This document shows, in pieces, positions 45,562-51,447 of a stretch of DNA of 51,447 bases. The notes under the pieces are model-generated. The model saw nothing but the letters and a program-made list of their open reading frames with translations, was not told the DNA's origin and searched no databases. A program made the position numbers and the translations under genes. Within the stretch, counting starts at the first letter, position 1. Every line of letters begins with the position of its first letter. Origin of the DNA: Coriobacteriia bacterium (GTDB lineage: Bacteria; Actinomycetota; Coriobacteriia; Anaerosomatales; Anaerosomataceae); NCBI GenBank assembly GCA_016938135.1, contig JAFGVD010000001.1:1-51447 (forward strand), written 5' to 3'.

Positions 45562-47469
45562 GTGAGCACTTCTCTGGTGCTCGGCACCGCCGGGCATATC
45601 GACCATGGCAAATCCGCGCTCGTCAAAGCGCTCACCGGCACCGATCCCGACCGCCTTCCCGAGGAAAAGGAGCGCGGCGTCACCATCGAGCTGGGCTTCG
45701 CGCGCCTTGAACTCCCCAGCGGTCGCAGTATGGGAGTCGTCGACGTTCCCGGTCACGAGCGTTTCGTGCGCCAGATGGTGGCGGGCGCTACCGGCATCGA
45801 CGTGGTGCTTTTGGTGATCGCCGCGGATGACGGCGTGATGCCGCAGACGCGTGAGCACCTGGCCATCATCGACCTTCTCGGCATACCGAAGGGCGTCGTT
45901 GCGCTTACCAAGAGCGATCTGGTGGATGACGAGTGGCTGGAGCTTGTGCGTGAGGACGTGCGCACGTTGCTGATGGGCACATCCATCGACGGCGCGCCCG
46001 TGGTGGCCGTCTCATCCAAGACCGGCGCCGGGATCGACGAGCTGCGCACCACGATAGACATGGTGGCCGAGGATACCCGGTCGAGCCATGGCGACATGCT
46101 CATGCGCCTGCCGGTCGATAGAGTCTTCACCATCGCGGGCGCCGGCACTGTCGTGACCGGGACTCTGTGGTCCGGCGTCGCTTCGCCGGGCGATCAGATC
46201 GAACTCTATCCGTCGGGCAGGACCGGTCGCATCCGTAGCGTCCAGGTACACTCGGAGGCCGTCGACAAGGCTGTGGCAGGAAACCGTGTGGCGCTCAACC
46301 TGGTGGGTCTGGAGAAAGACGATATCTCACGCGGCGACATCGTGGCGGCGCCGGATACGCTCACCGTCACCGATCGTTTCGACGGCCTGTTCACGTACCT
46401 TGCCGGCAACGAGCTGCCCTTTGAGAGCGGCACACGCGTGCACGTGCATCACGGCACCCGCGTGGTGCTGGGCCGAGCGCTCCTCATGGAAGTGGAGCGC
46501 CTGGCTCCCAGCGAGTCCGGTTTCGCGCAGATCCGCCTGGAGGAGCCGCTCTCGCCGCGTTACGGCGACCGCTATATAGTGCGATCGTACTCGCCGGTCT
46601 TCACCATCGGCGGCGGCGCGGTTCTGGACGCTTTCCCGCCTCGCCGCACGACGCTGCGTCCGCACGAGCGCGAACTGCTCGAAGCGCTGCTCGCTCACGA
46701 TCTCACCTCCGCGGCGGTAGGGTTGCTGGAGTCGCGCGGCATGCCGATGACGTCGGCGCAGGTCGCGTCCACGCTCGGTGTTCCGCGCTCACAGGTGGCC
46801 GACCAGCTCAATCAGGCCAGGCTCGAACGTGTGAAGGTGGCCGGTGAGATCTACTTCGTCTCGCAAGAGGCGTTCGAGGCCATGCTTGCGGGCATCGAAC
46901 GGGAGCTGCTGGCGTTCCACGAGGCGTCGCCCAAGGCCACTGGCATCGCCGCTTCCGCGCTGCGAGACAAGATCGACAGACGCCTGGCACCCAAGGTGTT
47001 CGATGCGCTGCTTGGCGTAGCGATCGAGCGGGGGACTGCGGCAACCGACGGCGGACAGGTCCGTCATCCCAAGGCTGCCGTATCCGCGCTGGCCGAGGAG
47101 GAGAACGCGCTTGCCGCATTGGCGCCGCTGCTTGAGTCGCAAGGACTGGCGCCGCAGACGGTGCCGGAGCTTGCCGCCGTGGCCGGGATCGACGTGGGTG
47201 TCGCCCGCAAGGCCCTGGGTAAGCTGGTGGCATCCGGGAGCCTGGTGCGTCTGGGAGGAGACCTGCACTTCTCGGCAGGGGCGGTAGCCGATGCACGCGA
47301 GAAGATCGTCGCCTATCTACGCGAGCATGGGGAGATAGCGCCCAAAGACGCGCGTGACATCACCGGGTCCAGCCGTAAGTACATCGTGCCGCTGCTGGAG
47401 TACTTCGATGCGCAGGGCGTCACGAAGCGCGAGGGCGACATCAGGACGCTGGGCAAGGTCAGCGGCTAG
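45562..47469 (+). CDS. selB: Selenocysteine-specific elongation factor SelB
   Basis: A 635-residue GTPase that brings Sec-tRNA(Sec) to the ribosome at UGA codons marked by a SECIS hairpin. The G domain has [19 protein letters not shown] (G1), [12 protein letters not shown] (G3) and LTKSDLVD (G4). Beta-barrel domains follow (about 170-340, with GTVVTGTL and [10 protein letters not shown]). The rest (about 375-630) is a chain of winged-helix domains that bind SECIS RNA. GTG 45562 has GGGAGG upstream. Gene end and tRNA-Sec are 46 bases apart. Confidence 0.96.
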   Translation: MSTSLVLGTAGHIDHGKSALVKALTGTDPDRLPEEKERGVTIELGFARLELPSGRSMGVVDVPGHERFVRQMVAGATGIDVVLLVIAADDGVMPQTREHLAIIDLLGIPKGVVALTKSDLVDDEWLELVREDVRTLLMGTSIDGAPVVAVSSKTGAGIDELRTTIDMVAEDTRSSHGDMLMRLPVDRVFTIAGAGTVVTGTLWSGVASPGDQIELYPSGRTGRIRSVQVHSEAVDKAVAGNRVALNLVGLEKDDISRGDIVAAPDTLTVTDRFDGLFTYLAGNELPFESGTRVHVHHGTRVVLGRALLMEVERLAPSESGFAQIRLEEPLSPRYGDRYIVRSYSPVFTIGGGAVLDAFPPRRTTLRPHERELLEALLAHDLTSAAVGLLESRGMPMTSAQVASTLGVPRSQVADQLNQARLERVKVAGEIYFVSQEAFEAMLAGIERELLAFHEASPKATGIAASALRDKIDRRLAPKVFDALLGVAIERGTAATDGGQVRHPKAAVSALAEEENALAALAPLLESQGLAPQTVPELAAVAGIDVGVARKALGKLVASGSLVRLGGDLHFSAGAVADAREKIVAYLREHGEIAPKDARDITGSSRKYIVPLLEYFDAQGVTKREGDIRTLGKVSG

Positions 47470-47515
47470 GGATTCTGTTTGACACGTGAGGGGTCGGTCG
47501 GGAGAATACCCCCCT

Positions 47516-47612
47516 GGAGGCGAATGGGTCCTGGTGGGCTCCGCGGTCTTCAAAACCGACGTGGGGCGTGAAGAGCGTCCTGGGTGTGTTCGATTCGCAC
47601 ACGCCTCCGCCA
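47516..47612 (+). tRNA. selC: tRNA-Sec (anticodon UCA)
   Basis: A 97-base tRNA with encoded CCA. The acceptor strands GGAGGCGA and ACGCCTCC give seven Watson-Crick pairs, and the eighth pair expected in tRNA-Sec is A-A. The D stem is long (GGGTCC/GGCTCC, six positions, one mismatch), as expected for tRNA-Sec. The anticodon loop CTTCAAA holds TCA at 47550-47552. The variable arm is long, and the T arm is GTGTG-TTCGATT-CGCAC. It lies directly behind selB. Confidence 0.95.
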
Positions 47613-47627
47613 TATGCTTTGAACTGC

Positions 47628-47654
47628 GGCGATCCGCTCCGGCGGGTCGCCGTT
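47628..47654 (+). terminator. Terminator after tRNA-Sec
   Basis: GGCGATCCGC (47628-47637) pairs with GCGGGTCGCC (47642-47651), ten pairs with one G-U, over the loop TCCG, followed by GTTTGCT. It should end the selenocysteine transcript. Confidence 0.65.
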
Positions 47655-47703
47655 TGCTGTCCCCTGTTCAAGAAAGCATGCAGACGCGCGAATCTCGTCA
47701 GGA

Positions 47704-47709
47704 TATAGT
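47704..47709 (+). promoter_or_regulatory. -10 box of the last operon
   Basis: TATAGT lies 31 bases before GTG 47741, with the SD GGGGGAGG (47729-47736) between. The -35 region (CAGACG) is weak. The box lies after an in-frame ATG at 47678, which argues against that earlier start. Confidence 0.45.
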
Positions 47710-47740
47710 CGCCACAGGGACATCTATCGGGGGAGGCGCT

Positions 47741-48382
47741 GTGGCTCAGGGTTCTGCGGGATTCTGCACAGGATGCGGGGCTCCACTGACTGCTGAAAGT
47801 CGATTCTGTGTCAGGTGCGGGCAGCCACGCACCAGCCCTGCTCCACAGACACGCAGCGCTTCGGGCGCCGTCACAGCCGCATACGGGGCGGCCTCACAAG
47901 TCGCCAGCGTCGCGTCCATGGCGAGCGGACTCCCATGGCAGACGATCGTTGCGGGCCAGACCCCTGATCTGCGCGCGATGCTCTCTCGCGCAGCCATGCC
48001 AACGGCACGGACCGCGATGCAGCGCTCTCTCAAGCGTCCCGGTCTCTCGATGGCGGCGACCACGGCGCTCGACCTGTTCGTCGCAGGCGTCTCCGGCGGT
48101 CCCGCAGCGCTTGCAGGCGCTATCCCGCGCGCGCTCGGTGGGGGACTCACATCGCTTCTCTCCCTGGCCACCGGTTCCAAAGGCGGCGCGCTTCGCAGCC
48201 TTACGGGCATCGTCTCGCTTCTGACCGCACTCGTTCAGGTGGTCTCACTCGGCTGGACGTTCATCGGCGGGCTCGCCGGAGGGACGCCGCTGCTCACACT
48301 CGCTCCCATGGCGATAGCTACCGCTTCGGCGCTTCTCATGGCGCTCAAGACGGCTTCGGTGGCACTGAGGAGGCGGTCGTAG
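47741..48382 (+). CDS. Zinc-ribbon membrane protein
   Basis: A 213-residue protein of unknown function. A zinc ribbon (FCTGCG and FCVRCG, about residues 7-27) is followed by an Ala/Ser-rich stretch. The second half is hydrophobic (about 115-205), with Gly/Ala/Leu-rich segments that suggest two or three membrane helices. It ends in RRRS. GTG 47741 is preferred because it follows the -10 box and the SD; the frame is open much further upstream, but that part runs through tRNA-Sec and cannot be coding. Its TAG stop touches the ATG of the giant surface protein, so the two are co-translated. Confidence 0.65.
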   Translation: MAQGSAGFCTGCGAPLTAESRFCVRCGQPRTSPAPQTRSASGAVTAAYGAASQVASVASMASGLPWQTIVAGQTPDLRAMLSRAAMPTARTAMQRSLKRPGLSMAATTALDLFVAGVSGGPAALAGAIPRALGGGLTSLLSLATGSKGGALRSLTGIVSLLTALVQVVSLGWTFIGGLAGGTPLLTLAPMAIATASALLMALKTASVALRRRS

Positions 48383-51300
48383 ATGCGCACACGCAATCGC
48401 ACCCGACTCCGCCGGACCACCGCTATCTGCATGCTCGTCTCCATTGCGGCGCTGCTCATACTGCCGACGATCGCGTTGGCTGCCGATACGCTCGTGACGA
48501 GCTATGACATTCCCGGCTTCTGGATGGTAGGCAGCAACGACGAGGACTCCTTCTCGGCGAGTGGTGAGTACGGCGAGAACGTCGACGACTGGACCGGCGA
48601 GGCCAGCGTCTACGTCAACTCCAAGACTCCTGAGAACCCTTACACCGGTCAGCCGGAGGAGCACTTCTACACGTCTTTTGAGGACTTCGCCGCACGCTCG
48701 GGCGGATCGGTGACGCTCTACGGGAGCGCGGATCAGGTAGCGGTCCAGGTGGACTACGTGTGGACAGGCGCGCAGAAGACGACCCTTGGCGGGCTTGAGG
48801 CGTGGTCGAACATCGGCGTGTTCAAGGAGTACGCGGACCCCGATGCCGGCAGATACAGCAACTGGTTCCAGACCGAGTACCAGTACTGGATCCCCATCAA
48901 CGATAGCAGCGGGATCTACGTCTCCGGTGGCGGAACCATCGCAAGTGATGAGTCCGAGGCCAACTTCAACTCGATGACCAACGACATCGAGTCGGTCCTC
49001 GCCTCGCTGCGGTTCAACGCCTCCGGTGCAAGCGCGGGTCCGGCGACTCCGGCGGGTGGCACTTCCTCGCCCTGGCGCACGGTGACCGGCGGCATCGGCG
49101 CCGTGGCTGCCGCAGCGATCGCGATCGCCGGAGCTGCCGCGAGCGTGCGCGCCAAGAACGGAGAGGGTGACCCTGATCCGAACCAGCCGGTGGGCTACGT
49201 GCTGCAACTCTCGGTGAACCGGCTCACCGTGAGCGAGACGCACTCGGCCACGCTCACCGCACAGGCCTTCCGGGTCTTGCCCAACGGAAGCTATCAGCCT
49301 GCCCCGGAAGCTGCGATCACCCTGAGTCCTCCGGCGGGAGTGAGCGTGGAACCCGCCAGCGCATCCGGGACGCTCTCCGCGCTCGTGTGGCAGGCCGGCA
49401 CCGTCGCGTTGGGCTCCGGGATCACCGTTCAGGCGGCAGCACCGCTGGGTATGACCTCTGCCACCGTAGCGGTTGCCGCTGCCGGCATCAGCCGGATCGC
49501 CACGCGTCTTGAACCTGCCGGCAAGCTCGAACTGCGCACGGAGGGCGATGACTCGATCACCCTTGTGGCTGCCATCGAGCTTGTGGGCGCCGACGCGATG
49601 AACCCGGCACTCGACCCCGCCGCTCTGCGTGCATCTATCACCTTTGCCGAAGACTCCGAATGGCTTGAGATCTCCGTGCCCGTGGATTATGAGGACGGCA
49701 GAGCGATCAGGGTGCAGGCATCCCGGCCTGACTCGTCCACCTTCGTGCAGCCGCCTGAGACCGCCACGGTGCGCGTGAGCGCTCTGGTGGGGGACAAGCC
49801 CCTCTCGGCGGTCGTGCCTATCACGCTCGCCCGTCTGCCCAAGGTCGAGGCATCCATGGACCAGGTCTCGCTTGCCGCTGATTCAGGGCAGAGCGTCGAG
49901 ATGAACGTCTGGGTGGAAAGCGGCAGCGGGATGCAGTGGCGTTTTGACACCGAGTGGCGCGAGGGTTCGCGCCTGATCGCAACGCCCGACATCACCTCCA
50001 CGGGCGCGACGACCGCCACGCTCACGCTCACCGAGAGCGCCGGCGACCGTTTGGATCCCGCGCGTCCGCAGACCGCGTCCACGCTCGTGGTGTTGGCTGT
50101 CACCGAGGACCTCCCGCCCCTCAAGCGTGAGATCGAGGTCATCGTCACGCAGGAGGGGCTCTTCATCGACCGCACGAACGTCGACCCTTCCACCGGGGCG
50201 TTCCACTTGAAAGCTGACGGCAGCGCCACGCCTGCCGAGATCGACGTGCGGGTCTTTGTCCGCGACGTCGCCACCAATACGATCTCGCCCGACATCAGCC
50301 TTGCGCAGCGGGTGCGTCTTGAGATAGGCAGCGAGGCGGGGACCGCGGGCTATGCGGGCCTGAAGTCGGGCGGACTTTTGACCGAGGCTAAGGGTGTGCG
50401 CTCCGGTAATGTGCCGAGCGCCACATTCCGGGTCGCCATCGAGCGGCAGCTGCCTACCGGCGGCGAAGCGTTGTCGGCCGCCCTGCGTGCCAGCGTGCCC
50501 GGTCACGATGAAGAGCACTTCAGCGCGCTGGTACCGGTCAGGCTGCTGGGCGTCAACACCGATCCCTTCTCGGCAGCATGGCAGACAGAGCTCGATGGCT
50601 GCCGGGACGTCATTCAGTTCTATGTTCCGCACGAGTATCAGGACCGCCTCTACGCGCTTGTGAACGAGCGCTCGCTCACGATGGGCGCCGAGGGCCTCTA
50701 TCTGATGCGCATGCAGCTCTGGAGCTTTGCGCACGACCAGCTCACCAAAGAAGCGCACGAGTATATGGACATGGGCTGGTGGATCCAGCAGATCGAGGAC
50801 ACGCTCGATTGGGTCTCGTGGTGCGGCGACATCGCCTTCGGCGTGGCAAGCGGCACGTATCTGGGTGTCGTGGGAGCGGTTGCCATCGGCATGCTCAAGC
50901 CGATGCTTGTCTCGGCCATGGAGGTCTGGCTCGCCGGTGGGTCGCTTGACGACTGGCTTGCCGCACAGACGTCCATGCTCACCGGAACCGCCGAGGGACT
51001 CCTCACAGACCCGGACGTGCTGTCCAAGCTTACTGCCGACAAGAAGGCGCTCGCCTGGGCGTTGTTCATCGCGTACTACTTCGCCAAGGAGCTCTACAAC
51101 GACCCGAACCTCTCGGTGACAAACGCGATGAAGAACGTGGGCAAGCAGCTGCGTGACGAGGGCCTCATCATGTTCCTTCGCCACATCGCCAACATGAAGT
51201 CAGTGCGCGGGCCGGGAGCCGACGCGGGCCCCACCAAGCCCGACACGCCGACGAAGAAGCCCGATACGCCCGAGGCCAAGCCTGATACGCCTCAGAAGAA

Positions 51301-51447
51301 ACCCGGCACGCCCGAGAAGAAACCGGGCACGCCCGAGAAGAAGCCCGATGCGCCCGAGAAGCCGGCGCCCAAGAAGCCCAAGGCCTCGCCTGCGGAGCGC
51401 GCCGCGTCGATCGCCGATGACATCGCGTCCAAGACCGCCGACGGCAA
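48383..51447 (+). CDS. Very large exported surface protein (3' end outside window)
   Basis: An open frame of 1021 residues that is still open at the window end. It has a basic start and signal-type helix (about 1-33, ending ALAAD). An outer domain rich in Ser/Tyr/Trp (about 35-215) follows, then a membrane helix (about 235-252). Next come several beta-rich Ig-like segments (about 270-700) and a helical region with hydrophobic stretches (about 800-850, 890-915). Lys-Pro-Asp/Gly-Thr-Pro repeats (about 952-1000) lead into AERAASIADDIASK at the edge. I do not recognise the family. The layout (anchor, spacer, Pro linker, variable end) resembles surface or polymorphic-toxin proteins, but the decisive C-terminus is not here. 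GAGGAGG precedes the ATG. Confidence 0.7.
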   Translation, partial: MRTRNRTRLRRTTAICMLVSIAALLILPTIALAADTLVTSYDIPGFWMVGSNDEDSFSASGEYGENVDDWTGEASVYVNSKTPENPYTGQPEEHFYTSFEDFAARSGGSVTLYGSADQVAVQVDYVWTGAQKTTLGGLEAWSNIGVFKEYADPDAGRYSNWFQTEYQYWIPINDSSGIYVSGGGTIASDESEANFNSMTNDIESVLASLRFNASGASAGPATPAGGTSSPWRTVTGGIGAVAAAAIAIAGAAASVRAKNGEGDPDPNQPVGYVLQLSVNRLTVSETHSATLTAQAFRVLPNGSYQPAPEAAITLSPPAGVSVEPASASGTLSALVWQAGTVALGSGITVQAAAPLGMTSATVAVAAAGISRIATRLEPAGKLELRTEGDDSITLVAAIELVGADAMNPALDPAALRASITFAEDSEWLEISVPVDYEDGRAIRVQASRPDSSTFVQPPETATVRVSALVGDKPLSAVVPITLARLPKVEASMDQVSLAADSGQSVEMNVWVESGSGMQWRFDTEWREGSRLIATPDITSTGATTATLTLTESAGDRLDPARPQTASTLVVLAVTEDLPPLKREIEVIVTQEGLFIDRTNVDPSTGAFHLKADGSATPAEIDVRVFVRDVATNTISPDISLAQRVRLEIGSEAGTAGYAGLKSGGLLTEAKGVRSGNVPSATFRVAIERQLPTGGEALSAALRASVPGHDEEHFSALVPVRLLGVNTDPFSAAWQTELDGCRDVIQFYVPHEYQDRLYALVNERSLTMGAEGLYLMRMQLWSFAHDQLTKEAHEYMDMGWWIQQIEDTLDWVSWCGDIAFGVASGTYLGVVGAVAIGMLKPMLVSAMEVWLAGGSLDDWLAAQTSMLTGTAEGLLTDPDVLSKLTADKKALAWALFIAYYFAKELYNDPNLSVTNAMKNVGKQLRDEGLIMFLRHIANMKSVRGPGADAGPTKPDTPTKKPDTPEAKPDTPQKKPGTPEKKPGTPEKKPDAPEKPAPKKPKASPAERAASIADDIASKTADG
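51236..51381 (+). repeat. KKP(D/G)TPE-type repeat inside the giant surface protein
   Basis: About six copies of a 7-residue unit (21 bases; variants KKPDTPE, AKPDTPQ, KKPGTPE, KKPDAPE), followed by PAPKKPK. The two KKPGTPE copies are nearly identical in DNA. The Lys/Pro composition suggests an extended, charged linker that may contact wall polymers. The number of copies may vary between strains. Confidence 0.8.

Noticed and set aside
43063-45858. Two long minus-strand frames opposite selD-yedF-selA
   Set aside because: The plus strand carries complete, conserved selenium genes; the minus frames have no motifs.
47486-47740. Upstream extension of the last zinc-ribbon gene
   Set aside because: It would run through tRNA-Sec and its terminator; the promoter and SD point to GTG 47741.
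49883-51184. Long open frame on the minus strand (433 aa)
   Set aside because: It lies opposite the giant surface protein, has shadow-like His/Arg/Val composition and no ribosome site; the plus-strand frame has signal peptide, SD and continuous sense.
51236-51381. CRISPR array
   Set aside because: The repeats are 21-base in-frame coding units without spacers, inside an open reading frame.

Overview
GC-rich bacterial DNA (visibly about 60 percent G+C) carrying about 38 protein genes and two tRNA genes. The best guess is a Gram-positive actinobacterium, probably near the Coriobacteriia or a deep anaerobic lineage. The main argument is gene order: mfd, a parvulin lipoprotein, mazG, eno, (pyk), a DivIC/FtsL-like gene, a DUF501 gene and ppx lie together from 26.5 to 37.3 kb. 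Apart from the parvulin and pyk genes, this matches the block known from mycobacteria and other Actinobacteria. Cell-wall-binding type 2 repeats, lipoboxes, strong AGGAGG-like ribosome sites and frequent GTG starts fit this. A full selenocysteine system suggests an anaerobic or redox-active lifestyle.

Layout. 1-3.9 kb: 3' end of clpB, a membrane PAS sensor without a kinase, and a PAS-GAF-SpoIIE phosphatase. 4.0-6.0 kb: a zinc-ribbon membrane protein, an unknown protein and a UBP-type zinc finger protein. 6.1-9.2 kb: a MacB/FtsX-type ABC exporter pair. 9.3-12.5 kb: a 42-residue membrane peptide, trkH, an exported OB-fold-like protein and threonine aldolase, tightly packed. 12.6-14.7 kb: an exported sugar-dehydrogenase-like propeller fused to cell-wall-binding repeats. 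14.8-22.0 kb: a signalling operon of a 1413-residue hybrid histidine kinase, a separate Hpt protein and a GspE/PilB-type ATPase with a receiver domain at each end. 22.0-24.2 kb: a small Cys protein, a NYN nuclease, DUF554 and nth. 24.2-26.4 kb: a heavily folded leader in front of a secreted C39-like protein, then a lipoprotein. 26.5-37.3 kb: the actinobacterial mfd-ppx block. 37.3 kb: tRNA-Leu(UAA). 37.5-42.6 kb: an operon of a B12-binding protein, a TPR protein, a glycosidase-like protein and an EAL protein. 42.7-47.6 kb: selD, yedF, selA, selB and tRNA-Sec. 47.7 kb to the end: a zinc-ribbon membrane protein and a very large surface protein that runs off the window.

How the parts work together. 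The selenocysteine block holds everything needed to make and insert selenocysteine: SelD (selenophosphate), SelA (Sec-tRNA), SelB (elongation factor) and the tRNA. SelD is itself read through an in-frame TGA, so the pathway depends on its own product. The kinase, Hpt and REC-ATPase-REC genes look like a complete phosphorelay ending on a pilus or secretion motor rather than on a transcription factor. The B12/TPR/glycosidase-like/EAL operon joins a cobalamin sensor to cyclic-di-GMP breakdown. The last two are the least familiar arrangements here.

No insertion sequence, prophage, CRISPR array or replication origin was seen. All family assignments come from reading motifs by eye; no database search was run.
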